DNA from: Flavobacteriaceae bacterium | GTDB lineage: Bacteria > Bacteroidota > Bacteroidia > Flavobacteriales > Flavobacteriaceae | Assembly (NCBI GenBank): GCA_021739635.1 | Contig: JAIPBH010000013.1 | Coordinates: 1-64,000, forward strand | DNA length: 64,000 bases | Direction of reading: 5' to 3' | Shown here: positions 45,832 to 55,676 of the stretch, piece by piece | Position numbering within the stretch: the first letter of the stretch is position 1 | Layout of the letters: each line of letters begins with the position of its first letter | Notes under the pieces: model-generated | Database searches by the model: none | What the model saw: the letters and a program-made list of their open reading frames with translations, nothing else | What the model was told of the DNA's origin: nothing | Program-made: the position numbers and the translations under genes

Positions 45832-46431
45832 ATGAAAAAATGGCTGATTCCAGTAATTGTAATTGTTGTTATAATTTTTGGTGTATACAGATGGGCTGTT
45901 GGATTTAACAACAATGCAGTAAAGCTAAATGAAAATGTTAGCGAAGCATGGGGAAATGTTCAAACATCTTACCAACGCAGAAACGACCTTATTGGAAATC
46001 TTGTAAATACGGTAAAAGGTGCCGCTGATTTTGAAAAAGGCACGTTGACTGCTGTTATAGAAGCTCGATCAAAAGCAACACAAACAACTATTGATCCAAC
46101 TAATATTACACCAGAACAATTAAAACAATTCAATGAAGCTCAAGGTGGTTTAAGTAGTGCATTGTCAAGACTTTTGGTAACCGTAGAACGTTATCCTGAG
46201 TTGAAAGCCAATGAAAATTTCTTAAAACTTCAAGACGAGTTAACAAGTACTGAAAACACGATTCAAACCGCAAGAACCAGATATAACGAAGCCATCAAAC
46301 CTTTTAATAACCATGTAAAAACGTTTCCTAACTCCATATTAGCTGGTTGGTTTAATTTTGAAGGAAAACCTTATTTTGATGCAGAAGCTGGTGCCGAAAA
46401 ACCTGTAGATGTAGAATTTGATTTTAACTAG
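45832..46431 (+). CDS. LemA family protein
   Basis: 199 residues. An N-terminal membrane helix (about 4-20) precedes a helical bundle with the LemA hallmarks: NVSEAWGNVQTSYQRRNDLI, NLVNTVKG, ARSKATQ, and YPELKANENFLKLQDELTST followed by ENTIQTARTRYN. LemA proteins are membrane-anchored and commonly paired with TPM domain proteins, as here. Function is not firmly known. The first TPM gene starts five bases downstream. Confidence 0.93.
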   Translation: MKKWLIPVIVIVVIIFGVYRWAVGFNNNAVKLNENVSEAWGNVQTSYQRRNDLIGNLVNTVKGAADFEKGTLTAVIEARSKATQTTIDPTNITPEQLKQFNEAQGGLSSALSRLLVTVERYPELKANENFLKLQDELTSTENTIQTARTRYNEAIKPFNNHVKTFPNSILAGWFNFEGKPYFDAEAGAEKPVDVEFDFN

Positions 46432-46436
46432 AAATT

Positions 46437-46874
46437 ATGTCTAAAGTAGAAGATTTCCTTTCAAAAGCCGAAGAACAGGAAATCATTGAAGCCATTAGAA
46501 AAGCTGAGGTAAATACATCTGGTGAAATTCGAGTACATATTGAAAAAACTTCTGAAACAGATGCTTTTAATCGTGCTTTAGAAGTATTCCATTACCTAAA
46601 AATGGATAATACTAAAGAACAAAACGGCGTCCTTATTTACGTTGCTGTAAAAGATAAAACCTTTGTAATTTATGGTGATAAAGGTATTAATGATGTAGTA
46701 CCAACTAATTTTTGGGACAGTACAAAAGATATCATGCAATCATATTTTAAATCGGGTAATTTCAAACAAGGACTTGTTGAAGGCATTTTAAAAGCTGGAG
46801 AAGAATTAGAAAAACATTTTCCTTGGCAACGTGATGATATCAATGAACTTACTGATGAAATTTCAAAAGGATAA
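46437..46874 (+). CDS. TPM domain protein (cytoplasmic type)
   Basis: 145 residues with no signal peptide. EIIEAIRKAEVNTSGEIRVHI opens a TPM (TLP18.3/Psb32/MOLO-1) domain, and NGVLIYVAVKDKTFVIYGDKGI follows. Role unknown; linked to photosystem repair in plants and unclear in bacteria. It overlaps the following secreted TPM protein by one base, so LemA-TPM-TPM form an operon. Confidence 0.9.
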   Translation: MSKVEDFLSKAEEQEIIEAIRKAEVNTSGEIRVHIEKTSETDAFNRALEVFHYLKMDNTKEQNGVLIYVAVKDKTFVIYGDKGINDVVPTNFWDSTKDIMQSYFKSGNFKQGLVEGILKAGEELEKHFPWQRDDINELTDEISKG

Positions 46875-47677
46875 TGTATACAATCAAACAAACATCACTT
46901 TTATTTTCGCTTTTAATCAGTTTATATTTTACACAAATTGCTAAAGCACAGTTTGATATTCCACTTATTCCCAAAGAACAAACCAGTGTTTATGATTATA
47001 TAAACCTGCTATCTAGTTCAGAAAAAAGTGACTTAGAAAATAAACTTATTAAGTATTCAGACTCTACATCAACACAAATTGTAGTTGTTGTAATTAGCTC
47101 AACAAAAGGAGAAAATATTGGCTTACTGGCTCCAAAATGGGCACAAAAATGGGGAGTTGGACAAGCGAAAGAAGATAATGGTGTTTTTATTTTATTGGCT
47201 AGAGAAGATAGAAAAATATGGATTTCTCCTGGTTATGGTGTTGAAGATAGATTAACTGCTGGTATTGTTGGAGAACTCACAAGAGAAATCATCATTCCTG
47301 AATTTAAAAACGGAGACTATTACCAAGGATTGAATAAAGGTGTTGATGCAATTTTTGATATTTTAACTGGCGCATATCAAGGCACAAGGCAAGTGGAATC
47401 GCAAGGGTTTCCACCTCAAATGATTTTTATTTTATTTATCATTTTTATAATTATCATCATATCTATTTCTAAAAACCGCCGTGATGGTAGTGGAAAAGGT
47501 GGCAACAGACACCAAGGCTTTGATATTTGGGATGCTATTATTTTAAGCAACTTGGGTAGAGGAAGTTATGGCGGAGGAAGCTCAAGTGGTTGGGGTGGAA
47601 GTTCTGGCGGCGGCGGCTTTGGTGGCGGCTTTGGTGGCGGTGGTTTCTCAGGCGGTGGTGCTGGTGGAAGTTGGTAG
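46874..47677 (+). CDS. Secreted/membrane TPM domain protein with glycine-rich tail (YgcG-like)
   Basis: 267 residues. Signal peptide (about 1-25), TPM domain (about 35-165, with KWGVGQAKEDNGVFILLARE and WISPGYGVEDRLT), a membrane helix near 178-197 (MIFILFIIFIIIIIS). A C-terminal tail of SGGGGFGGGFGGG type follows. Such tails are common in this family. The start overlaps the previous stop as TAATG. Confidence 0.92.
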   Translation: MYTIKQTSLLFSLLISLYFTQIAKAQFDIPLIPKEQTSVYDYINLLSSSEKSDLENKLIKYSDSTSTQIVVVVISSTKGENIGLLAPKWAQKWGVGQAKEDNGVFILLAREDRKIWISPGYGVEDRLTAGIVGELTREIIIPEFKNGDYYQGLNKGVDAIFDILTGAYQGTRQVESQGFPPQMIFILFIIFIIIIISISKNRRDGSGKGGNRHQGFDIWDAIILSNLGRGSYGGGSSSGWGGSSGGGGFGGGFGGGGFSGGGAGGSW

Positions 47678-47683
47678 ATTTTT

Positions 47684-47748
47684 AGTGGTCAGTGGTCAGT
47701 AAACAGTATTCAACTAGAAACTAGAAACTAGAAACTAGAAACTAGAAA
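47684..47748. repeat. Tandem repeats: AGTGGTC x2 and CTAGAAA x5
   Basis: AGTGGTC occurs twice (47684-47697), and CTAGAAA five times in direct tandem (47714-47748), between the TPM gene and the 3' end of der. A simple-sequence tract likely to vary in copy number between strains. Confidence 0.8.
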
Positions 47749-47758
47749 CCTAAAATTA

Positions 47759-49063
47759 CTATTTCTGACGCATATAAATACTTATAGGAACTCCTTTAAA
47801 ATCAAAATGTTCACGTAATTTATTTTCAAGAAAGCGTTTATATGGCTCTTTTACGTATTGAGGTAAATTACAGAAAAACGCAAATTGAGGTTGCGGCGTT
47901 GGTAACTGCATAATGTATTTAATCTTTACATATTTACCTTTAAGAGCTGGTGGTGGATAATTTTCAATGATTGGCAAAAACAATTCATTAATCTTACTTG
48001 TTTTTATTTTCTTAGACCTGTTGTTATAAACTTCAACAGCCGTTTCTACAGCTTTGTAAACACGTTGTTTCGTTAAAGCTGAAACAAAAACAATGGGCAC
48101 ATCTGTAAAAGGTTCTATTTGCTTTTTAATGGCTTTTTCATATTCTATAGTAGATTTATTATCCTTTTCAACCAAATCCCATTTATTAACTAAAATAACA
48201 ATGCCTTTACGATTGCGTTCTGCTAACCAAAAAATATTTTGTTCTTGTCCGTCAAATCCTCTGGTTGCATCTAATACCAAGATACAAACATCACAGTTTT
48301 CAATAGCGCGAATACTTCGCATGACAGAATAAAACTCTAAATCTTCTTTAACTTTTGATTTTCTTCTAATACCTGCCGTATCCACTAAATTAAACTCAAA
48401 TCCAAAACTATTATATTTTGTGTCAATAGAATCTCTGGTAGTGCCTGCAATATCAGTAACTATGTATCTGTTTTCACCAATTAGAGCATTGATAAATGAT
48501 GATTTCCCAGCATTAGGACGACCTACTACTGCAAAGCGAGGTAAGACTTCTTCAACAACTTCTTCTTTTTCTGGCAAAGCTTTCACTAGAGCATCTAATA
48601 AATCGCCTGTGCCACTTCCGTTAATACTGGCTATGGTGTAATATTCTCCTAAACCTAAAGAGTAAAACTCAACGGCATCTTCCTCTCTTTTTGCATTATC
48701 TACCTTGTTTATTACTAAAAAAACCGGCTTATTTACTTTTCGTAATAGTTTAGCAACATCTTCATCCATTCCGGTTACACCAGATTCTACATCAACCATA
48801 AATATAATAGCATCTGCCTCATCAATGGCTAACTCTACCTGTTTATCAATTTCGGCTTCAAATACGTCATCACTTCCTAAAACGTATCCACCAGTATCAA
48901 TAATAGAAAATTCCTTTCCGTTCCAATCACTTTTTCCGTAATGGCGATCTCTTGTAACTCCACTTACTGCATCAACAATAGCTTCTCTTCGTTGAATTAA
49001 ACGATTGAAAAATGTTGACTTCCCTACATTTGGTCGTCCTACTATAGCAACTATATTACTCAT
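47759..49063 (-). CDS. der: Ribosome biogenesis GTPase Der (EngA)
   Basis: Two tandem GTPase domains required for 50S ribosomal subunit maturation. 434 residues from ATG 49063. This start is favoured over an upstream in-frame codon because a TACCTTTG box (minus strand, 49081-49088) lies just before it. G1 motifs are GRPNVGKST and [10 protein letters not shown]3 DTGG and DTAG, G4 NKVD and NKWD. A KH-like C-terminal domain follows ([15 protein letters not shown]). Confidence 0.96.
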   Translation of the reverse strand: MSNIVAIVGRPNVGKSTFFNRLIQRREAIVDAVSGVTRDRHYGKSDWNGKEFSIIDTGGYVLGSDDVFEAEIDKQVELAIDEADAIIFMVDVESGVTGMDEDVAKLLRKVNKPVFLVINKVDNAKREEDAVEFYSLGLGEYYTIASINGSGTGDLLDALVKALPEKEEVVEEVLPRFAVVGRPNAGKSSFINALIGENRYIVTDIAGTTRDSIDTKYNSFGFEFNLVDTAGIRRKSKVKEDLEFYSVMRSIRAIENCDVCILVLDATRGFDGQEQNIFWLAERNRKGIVILVNKWDLVEKDNKSTIEYEKAIKKQIEPFTDVPIVFVSALTKQRVYKAVETAVEVYNNRSKKIKTSKINELFLPIIENYPPPALKGKYVKIKYIMQLPTPQPQFAFFCNLPQYVKEPYKRFLENKLREHFDFKGVPISIYMRQK

Positions 49064-49140
49064 AATCTTTAAATTGTCTGCAAAGGTAGTGTTTACTCTT
49101 TGAAAAAAATAGTATTTTAATCTCCTTAAAACAAAACTAA

Positions 49141-49635
49141 ATGTCAACTACCAATACCATCGTATTAAGACCACGCTTTAAAATAGCATTAGAACGTCAA
49201 AATGAAGCCGTTTTACAAGCTTTTGAAATTGCAAAAAAAACACAAAAAGAGTTTATTGTAAGTCGTATTGACGATCATGTTTTTATAAAATTCCCTCAAG
49301 AAAAACAACATTTTTGGTCACCACAATTACATCTTGAAATCACTGAAGTGGATAGTAAATCCTGTATAGTTCATGGATTATTTGGACCCAACCCAACCGT
49401 TTGGACATTCTTTATGTTTTTACATTTTATGGTTGCTGGCTTGTTTATAGCGTTTAGTATTTGGGCTTACACTAATTGGTCATTAAAAACCAGTTACTCA
49501 TTACAAGTTAGTATGATGCTTTTTATGGTTATTGCTTGGTTTGTACTTTATTTTGGTGGTAGCATAGGAAAAGCTTCAAGCAAAAATGACATGCATGAAT
49601 TAAATAATTTTATGAATAAAACTCTAAGTTTATAA
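49141..49635 (+). CDS. Membrane protein of unknown function
   Basis: 164 residues. A soluble N-terminal part (about 1-80) is followed by two membrane helices (about 87-108 and 120-141) and a short C-terminal tail. No family is recognised. It is divergent from der across 77 bases. Codon use and composition match the neighbours. Confidence 0.6.
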   Translation: MSTTNTIVLRPRFKIALERQNEAVLQAFEIAKKTQKEFIVSRIDDHVFIKFPQEKQHFWSPQLHLEITEVDSKSCIVHGLFGPNPTVWTFFMFLHFMVAGLFIAFSIWAYTNWSLKTSYSLQVSMMLFMVIAWFVLYFGGSIGKASSKNDMHELNNFMNKTLSL

Positions 49636-49692
49636 AATTACCGTATATATTTATAGTTAATATTTTTTATCACTTTTTAATTGTTATTACTT

Positions 49693-50424
49693 ATGAAAAA
49701 TAATCTTAGTGCTGTAATTTTCGGACTTGCAATCATTATTGGCGCCTACTTATTGGGCCATGCGTATATGAATAGAAATAAAGTAGATGGCACCATTTCT
49801 GTGACAGGATTAGGAAATGCCGATTTCACCTCAGACCTTATTGTATGGGAAGGCTCCTTTTCAAAAGAGAACATCAATTTACAACAAGCATATGCTGATC
49901 TTGAAAAGGATAAAAAAATAATTTCAGAATATTTACTTTCTAAAGGAATCACTAAAAAAGAGTTAGTTTTTAATGCTGTAAATAGCCAAAAAAATACCCG
50001 TTCTAAATATACTCCAGATGGAAAATATGTTGGCGATGAGTTTTTGGGATATATTTTAACACAATCCCTACAGATTGATTCAAATGATGTGAAAAAAGTT
50101 GAAAATATCTCTCGTGAAATTACAGAACTTTTAAATAAAGGCATTCAATTTTATTCTCAAGCACCACGCTATTATTACACTAAATTAGCCGATTTAAAAA
50201 TTGAAATGATTTCAAAAGCAACAGCAGATGCCAGAATAAGAGCTGAAATGATAGCAAAAAATTCTGGAGGAAAATTGGGTGAGTTAATTTCAGCTAAAAT
50301 GGGTATTTTTCAAATTACGGGGCAAAATTCCAACGAGGATTATTCTTGGGGAGGCACTTATAATACAGAGTCAAAAGAAAAAACAGCTTCTATAACTATG
50401 AAACTTGATTATAACGCTGACTAA
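49693..50424 (+). CDS. SIMPL domain protein (DUF541)
   Basis: 243 residues from ATG 49693; a TTG four codons upstream is rejected. One N-terminal hydrophobic segment (about 5-24) is an anchor or signal. The SIMPL domain follows, recognisable from ISVTGLGNADFTSDLIVWEG, then the mid-domain alternation and SKATADARIRAEMIAKNSGG. It probably acts on the periplasmic side; function unknown. Its stop is immediately followed by the era stop on the other strand, with no spacer. Confidence 0.85.
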   Translation: MKNNLSAVIFGLAIIIGAYLLGHAYMNRNKVDGTISVTGLGNADFTSDLIVWEGSFSKENINLQQAYADLEKDKKIISEYLLSKGITKKELVFNAVNSQKNTRSKYTPDGKYVGDEFLGYILTQSLQIDSNDVKKVENISREITELLNKGIQFYSQAPRYYYTKLADLKIEMISKATADARIRAEMIAKNSGGKLGELISAKMGIFQITGQNSNEDYSWGGTYNTESKEKTASITMKLDYNAD

Positions 50425-51309
50425 TTATTTTTGATTGTAACCAAAACGCTTCAATTGGTTAACATTGGAACGCCAATTCTTGTTTACCTTAACGTAGAGT
50501 TCTATATGAATTTGTTTGCCAAAGAATTTTTCTAAATCTTTTCTGGCTTCTACGCCAACACGTTTTAAAGCGCTTCCTTTATGCCCTATAATAATTCCTT
50601 TTTGAGTATCGCGTTCAACCATAATGACTGAGCGCACTCTAATGATATTGTCTTCTTCAAAAAACTCTTCGGTATCTACCTCAACGGCATATGGAATTTC
50701 TTTTTTATAATGTATTAGAATTTTTTCGCGAATGGTTTCATTAATAAAAAAACGCTCAGGCTTGTCTGTTAACTGGTCTTTTGGATAAAATGCTGGAGAT
50801 TCTGGAAGCAACTCAATAATTCTGTTAAATACTTCCTTTACATTAAATCCTTCTAATGCAGAAATAGGGAAAATTTCAGCATTTGGTACTTTTTCAGACC
50901 ATATTTGTACTTGAGTTTCAAGTTGTTCTTGATTGGATTTATCAATCTTATTTAAAAGGAGTAGTACTGGAATTTTTGAACTCGTAATTTTATTAAAAAA
51001 TGCTTCATCCTTTAATTCTTGCTCACCAATTTCTACCATGTAAAGCAACACATCAGCATCTTCAAAAGCAGACTTTACAAAATCCATCATAGACTCCTGA
51101 AGTTCATAAGCTGGTTTAATAATTCCTGGTGTATCTGACAGAACTACTTGAAAATCATCGCCATTTACAATTCCTAAAATACGGTGTCTTGTTGTTTGTG
51201 CTTTTGAAGTAATGATAGATAATTTTTCACCTACAAAAGCATTCATAAGGGTTGACTTACCCACATTTGGGTTGCCTATAATGTTTACAAAACCAGCTTT
51301 ATGACTCAT
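50425..51309 (-). CDS. era: GTPase Era
   Basis: GTPase that binds 16S rRNA and assists 30S subunit maturation. 294 residues from ATG 51309. An upstream TTG lies inside a TAACTTTG box (51331-51338), which supports the ATG. G1 is GNPNVGKST, G3 DTPG, G4 NKID. The C-terminal KH domain contains GIIIGHKGSALKRVGVEAR, the usual RNA-binding loop. Length is normal. Confidence 0.96.
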   Translation of the reverse strand: MSHKAGFVNIIGNPNVGKSTLMNAFVGEKLSIITSKAQTTRHRILGIVNGDDFQVVLSDTPGIIKPAYELQESMMDFVKSAFEDADVLLYMVEIGEQELKDEAFFNKITSSKIPVLLLLNKIDKSNQEQLETQVQIWSEKVPNAEIFPISALEGFNVKEVFNRIIELLPESPAFYPKDQLTDKPERFFINETIREKILIHYKKEIPYAVEVDTEEFFEEDNIIRVRSVIMVERDTQKGIIIGHKGSALKRVGVEARKDLEKFFGKQIHIELYVKVNKNWRSNVNQLKRFGYNQK

Positions 51310-51380
51310 AGATTGATTATTTACAAAGTGCAAAGTTACAACCTTGTTTTGGTAATTTTATTATGATAATGCTTTAAACA

Positions 51381-51411
51381 AAAAAACAGGAAGCTAAACT
51401 TCCTGTTTTTT
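51381..51411. terminator. Terminator
   Basis: A 13-bp stem (AAAAAACAGGAAG and its complement) with a 5-base loop and flanking A and T tracts. It closes the FKBP transcript. Confidence 0.85.
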
Positions 51412-51438
51412 TTGATAGTTTATATTGTTTAAATAAAA

Positions 51439-52164
51439 TTATTTAACAATTTCTAAAAGTTCAACTTCAAAAACTAAAGCAGAAAATGGTTTTATTTTAT
51501 CACCTTTTTGTTGAATTCCATAACCTAATTCTTGAGGAATAAAAAATTTGTATTTAGACCCAACTGTCATTAATTGCAATCCTTCAGTCCAACCTTTAAT
51601 AACTTGAGTTAGCCCAAATTCTGTAGGAGCACCTCTTTCTACTGAACTATCAAAAACAGTTCCGTCTATTGTAGTTCCGTGGTAGTGAACTTTTACTCTA
51701 GAAGATATAGTTGGCTTTTCTCCAGTACCTTCTTTCATTACAATGTACTGTAAACCACTTTCTGTAACTTTAACAGCATCTTTCGTTTTATTTTCTTCTA
51801 AGAATTTTTCACCAGCAACTTTATTGTCATTAAATTGTTCTTCAGCTTTAGCTATAGCATCAGCTTGTTGCTTTTCTCTATCTCTTTGTTGTTTCTTTTG
51901 GAAATAAGTACTTAAAATTTCTTGAACTTTTTCTTTTTCAATTAAAAGTGTTGTAGAATCTATAACACTTTTATATCCTTGAATAAAAAGATCATTATCT
52001 AACTCAGAAACATTAGCTTGTACATTTCGTGCTACATCCATTCCTATAGCATAACTTAATGAGTCAATCTCTGTATCTAATGATTTTTTGGTAACACCTT
52101 GGCTATTGCAAGAAGATACTATAGTAGTTAAAAATATAACTGCTAAAAACTTAATTAATTTCAT
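51439..52164 (-). CDS. FKBP-type peptidyl-prolyl isomerase lipoprotein
   Basis: 241 residues with a lipoprotein signal (IVSSC, Cys19). An N-terminal dimerisation domain (IDSLSYAIGMDVARNVQ) leads through a charged helix to a C-terminal FKBP domain (about 135-241). This includes VKVHYHGTTIDGTVFDSS and FGLTQVIKGWTEGLQLMTVG. It catalyses proline isomerisation during folding of envelope proteins. A TACTTTTG box (minus strand, 52191-52198) lies 26 bases before the ATG. Confidence 0.93.
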   Translation of the reverse strand: MKLIKFLAVIFLTTIVSSCNSQGVTKKSLDTEIDSLSYAIGMDVARNVQANVSELDNDLFIQGYKSVIDSTTLLIEKEKVQEILSTYFQKKQQRDREKQQADAIAKAEEQFNDNKVAGEKFLEENKTKDAVKVTESGLQYIVMKEGTGEKPTISSRVKVHYHGTTIDGTVFDSSVERGAPTEFGLTQVIKGWTEGLQLMTVGSKYKFFIPQELGYGIQQKGDKIKPFSALVFEVELLEIVK

Positions 52165-52363
52165 TTGTCTTATTGATTTAAAATTTTGAGCAAAAGTAAT
52201 AAATTTAAAATGAGAATGGAAGTTCCTTGTGTTACAATTTTTATAAATAAAGTAAAGCGGAGATTACTATTTTAAGAATTACTAATTATCTAACAAAAGT
52301 CATATTTATAAATAAGCACAATCTATATCTTTATGAAAGATTTTTATAATTAAAACCAAACTT

Positions 52364-52516
52364 ATGATGACTCAAAACATAGCACTTTATAGTTGGACTA
52401 ACGGAGCCATAATGATTGCCATATTTGGAATTGTTTGCCTTTCATTAGTAGGTTTCCTTGTAGCTTTTATGATGGGAGGAAAGAAAAAAGATGACTCTGG
52501 AGAAAAAGTAGAATAA
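52364..52516 (+). CDS. 50-residue single-pass membrane protein
   Basis: Begins MMTQNIALYSWTNGAIMIAI and ends with a charged tail (KKKDDSGEKVE). One hydrophobic segment spans about 15-37. No family is recognised. The strong hydrophobic-then-charged layout and isolated position between FKBP and peroxiredoxin support a real small protein. A second ATG directly follows the first. The next 262 bases hold only the peroxiredoxin control region. Confidence 0.6.
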   Translation: MMTQNIALYSWTNGAIMIAIFGIVCLSLVGFLVAFMMGGKKKDDSGEKVE

Positions 52517-52696
52517 AAAAATTCATTTATTTAGTTTTATTATCTTATTAATTTTGAATTTTTATGATTCAAAATAACAAGTCATCCATCTCTATTATTT
52601 ACTCAATGTAATATTAAGATTCTTAAAAAAGATTAAGAAATTATATATTATAATTAAGCTCCAAGATAGTCCTTTCCTAAAATTTATTTAGCATGT

Positions 52697-52740
52697 GTAA
52701 CATTAGTTACTTGCAATAATTTTACTATAGATTATTTTTA
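52697..52740 (+). promoter_or_regulatory. Crp/Fnr-type operator plus promoter, peroxiredoxin
   Basis: GTAAC-ATTA-GTTAC (52697-52710), 22 bases, then TATTTTTA (52733-52740) at the -7 position. A TTG at 52711-52713 gives a 19-base spacer. Confidence 0.8.
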
Positions 52741-52778
52741 CCGATAAATAAAAAACAATAAATAAAATTGATAATATT

Positions 52779-53495
52779 ATGGAATCCGTACAATTAGAAC
52801 AACAATTTACAATACCTAGAATTGGAGATAAAGCTCCAGAATTTAAGGCAGTAACAACTCAAGGAGACATTAATTTCCCATCTGATTTTAAAGGTGAATG
52901 GGTTATACTTTTTAGTCATCCAGCAGATTTTACACCTGTTTGTACCTCAGAATTTATGACCTTTGCGCACTTAGAAGAAAAATTTGCAAATGCAAACTGC
53001 AAACTTGTAGGACTTTCTATTGATGGATTATACAGCCACATTGCTTGGTTGCGAACTATCAAGGAAAAAATTTCATTCAATGGTATGAAAAACATTGAAG
53101 TAAAATTCCCCTTAATTGAAGATATTTCTATGGAAGTGGCAAAAAAATATGGTATGATTCAGCCAGGTGAAAGTAAAACTCAAGCCGTTAGAGCTGTATT
53201 TTTTGTTGATCCTAAAGGCATTGTAAGAGCTCTAATTTATTACCCATTAAGTTTAGGAAGAAACTTTGATGAATTGTATAGAGCTTTAATTGCTATGCAA
53301 ACATCTGACAAGTTTAACGTGGCAACTCCTGCTGATTGGTATCCAGGAAACGATGTTATAATATCTCCTGCAGGATCATGTGGTGTTGCAGAGGAAAGAA
53401 TGACTAAAACAGACGATTTACAATGTGAAGATTGGTTTTTCTGTACTAAAAAACTTGACAAAGATTTAGTCTTAAAAGAAATACTAAAAAAATAA
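52779..53495 (+). CDS. Peroxiredoxin (Prx6/archaeal-type)
   Basis: 238 residues, cytoplasmic. The peroxidatic cysteine is C55 in HPADFTPVCTSEF. The long C-terminal arm carries C201, C216 and C222; the last two are six residues apart, as in archaeal two-Cys Prx6-type enzymes, where they resolve the disulfide. It reduces hydrogen peroxide and organic hydroperoxides. The promoter has the Crp/Fnr-type site shared with cydAB and others, implying control by redox or respiratory state. A 30-base palindromic terminator follows. Confidence 0.93.
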   Translation: MESVQLEQQFTIPRIGDKAPEFKAVTTQGDINFPSDFKGEWVILFSHPADFTPVCTSEFMTFAHLEEKFANANCKLVGLSIDGLYSHIAWLRTIKEKISFNGMKNIEVKFPLIEDISMEVAKKYGMIQPGESKTQAVRAVFFVDPKGIVRALIYYPLSLGRNFDELYRALIAMQTSDKFNVATPADWYPGNDVIISPAGSCGVAEERMTKTDDLQCEDWFFCTKKLDKDLVLKEILKK

Positions 53496-53510
53496 AAAAT
53501 TAATCAAATT

Positions 53511-53544
53511 AAAAAGAGCCTCAAATTTGAGGCTCTTTTTTTTC
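53511..53544. terminator. Terminator
   Basis: A perfect 30-base palindrome (AAAAAGAGCCTCAAA and its complement, 53511-53540) followed by further T residues. Confidence 0.88.
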
Positions 53545-53619
53545 TAAAATTTCTTTTGAAGAAATAAAATAGTGCAACTTTTGGTTTTACCACAAAAGTG
53601 CATCTTAAATGTCTTATGT

Positions 53620-55614
53620 CTACAAACTAATATTTAAATTTATATAAATATTTCTACCCATTCGTGGTATGTTTTTCCAATCTGCATACGTTGAATAATA
53701 GGTGTCTAAAACGTTTTCTATGCCAACTTTGGTTATAAAACTTGTAGTTTGAAATTTAAATTTGTAGCCCGAATTTATACTTATAACCGCATAACTTGGT
53801 GTTTTATCTTCACCATATTCAGGATTATAATGAGATTGAATAGCATTTCCTCTTAACGATAACTCGGTAGTAAATTGATTTTTATTGAATCTTACTGAAG
53901 TAGTATAACTCAAAGGACTTATAAAAGGCAAATTATCATTATTATTATCTTTTCCTCGTGCATAGCTAACCTGAATATTATATTTAAATGCATTTGATAG
54001 ATTTATTTCTGAAGAAATACTTGAATTAAATATTGAGGCATTTTCTAAAGCTGTGTAAACTCTAACACCATTGGCTCCAATGGTCATTGGCACCAAAACT
54101 GGGTTTGTTATAGCTATAATGTAATCAAAAAAAGAAAAATACGATGTAGAGGCATTTACTTTAAATCTATCTTTTTCAAAGCCAAATGAAAGACTCGCTT
54201 CAATCGCTTTTTCATTAGTTAAGTTTGGATTTCCTATGTTGTCAAATCCATCAAAACTATTATATAAATAAAAGCCATATCCTTCTGATACTGATGGAGG
54301 ACGTTCGCTATAAGCCATACCTAAACTATAATAAAAAGCAGACTTAACATACTTATATTTAGTGCCAAAGCTCTTTAAGAATCTTACTTTTTGGGCTTCC
54401 ATATTTGGATAAAAAATTTGCATACTTTGTAAACCAAAATCACTTGCTACTTTATTACTATGGCTACCAAATGAGGTAGAAACGTTTAAGGTAGAGTTGT
54501 TATTTATAATAAAATCATCATTAATAAAAATACCGTTGTAAAATGTTCTTACATCAGGCCAAGTGTACATAAACATGATGTTTTCATTTGGGTTATTTGG
54601 GTACATGGTCATTTCTGCAACAGATTTATTATAAAATGAATTTAAATTTACCAACACCTGATGCTTTTCTTTTGTAAAATTCAATTTTGAATAATACCCA
54701 AAAGTTTCACTCCAACCAGGCATATCCATATGAATGGGTACATTTGGGCGAGTTGTATCGTCCATTTTGTGTTCAATAGTGTTAAAATATAGTTTGGTTT
54801 CCCAATTTTTAATATTAGAATTTAGGGGTTTATATTCGTATTTTATTGATGTTATTAGTGATTTAGCCAAAGAAACATCCATGGTCAAAGCAGGATAACC
54901 AACATTGGTTGCTTTATCATATATTAAAGACGTTTCTATTAATTTGCTGTCATTATATTTAAAACCAATGGTGTTTGATACATTTATTTTATTAAACTGA
55001 GAATAAAGAACTTCGCTGTTGTTACCTGCTTTGTAATTATTTGCATTACGATGCATAACATCTGTATCAACATAAATTTTTTTGCCTCGATAGTTTAGTG
55101 ATGCACCTACTATTTTTTGGCTATTATTGGTTTCAAATCCAGAATTAATTTGATATTTCCATTGGTTTTCTCCAAAGGTTGATTTGTTTCTTTTTAAATC
55201 AATTGAACCTCCAATAGTGCTTCCAAACAAACCACCTTCTTGACCTGAATTGATAGTAGCTTCAGATAAATTTGTAACTTCAACATAAGACGTAATAGGA
55301 TCCATTTTATCTGTACAAGCTCCAAAAATTCGCATCCCATCAATAGTAATTAAGGTTCGTTCTGTAGCCATATTATTAATAATAGGTTCCCAAGCATAGG
55401 CACCTCGTTTTATCATATCCACTTTTGAAGATTGTTGTAAAAATTCATCGACAGTGCCTAATGATTTTATTTCTTTTTCGTACAATGCTGCTTTATGTCC
55501 TATTAAAATAATTTCTTCTAAATTGGTAATCTTTACTGAATCTTGTTCTTTATTTTGGGAAAACGACCATAGAGAAATGAGATATGTTACTAATAGAATT
55601 AGTATGTTTTTCAT
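53620..55614 (-). CDS. TonB-dependent outer-membrane receptor, copper (OprC/NosA) type
   Basis: 664 residues from ATG 55614; the longer in-frame start lies within a hairpin and is rejected. Signal peptide (ends WSFSQ), plug domain (about 35-150) and a 22-strand barrel ending in NIYINLNISL. In the plug, GMRIFGACTDKMDPITSYVE resembles the copper-binding C-x-x-x-M loop of OprC/NosA receptors. It would take up copper or a copper complex with TonB energy. It is the last gene of a three-gene minus-strand group with metal-binding-looking neighbours. Confidence 0.82.
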   Translation of the reverse strand: MKNILILLVTYLISLWSFSQNKEQDSVKITNLEEIILIGHKAALYEKEIKSLGTVDEFLQQSSKVDMIKRGAYAWEPIINNMATERTLITIDGMRIFGACTDKMDPITSYVEVTNLSEATINSGQEGGLFGSTIGGSIDLKRNKSTFGENQWKYQINSGFETNNSQKIVGASLNYRGKKIYVDTDVMHRNANNYKAGNNSEVLYSQFNKINVSNTIGFKYNDSKLIETSLIYDKATNVGYPALTMDVSLAKSLITSIKYEYKPLNSNIKNWETKLYFNTIEHKMDDTTRPNVPIHMDMPGWSETFGYYSKLNFTKEKHQVLVNLNSFYNKSVAEMTMYPNNPNENIMFMYTWPDVRTFYNGIFINDDFIINNNSTLNVSTSFGSHSNKVASDFGLQSMQIFYPNMEAQKVRFLKSFGTKYKYVKSAFYYSLGMAYSERPPSVSEGYGFYLYNSFDGFDNIGNPNLTNEKAIEASLSFGFEKDRFKVNASTSYFSFFDYIIAITNPVLVPMTIGANGVRVYTALENASIFNSSISSEINLSNAFKYNIQVSYARGKDNNNDNLPFISPLSYTTSVRFNKNQFTTELSLRGNAIQSHYNPEYGEDKTPSYAVISINSGYKFKFQTTSFITKVGIENVLDTYYSTYADWKNIPRMGRNIYINLNISL

Positions 55615-55630
55615 AATTAAATGATTTATT

Positions 55631-55665
55631 AAAAAGGTCAAATTCATAATAAATTTGACCTTTTT
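55631..55665 (-). terminator. Hairpin before the TonB receptor gene
   Basis: A 14-bp stem (AAAAAGGTCAAATT and its complement) with a T tract on either strand, between the lipoprotein stop and the receptor ATG. It may attenuate read-through so that receptor expression differs from the genes upstream. Confidence 0.7.
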
Positions 55666-55676
55666 GTGTATTTAGG

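Noticed and set aside
47714-47748. CRISPR-like array
   Set aside because: The units are seven bases with no spacers; this is a simple tandem repeat.
49064-49147. N-terminal extension of Der
   Set aside because: The region contains the promoter box and codes for no part of the GTPase domain; ATG 49063 gives the usual length.
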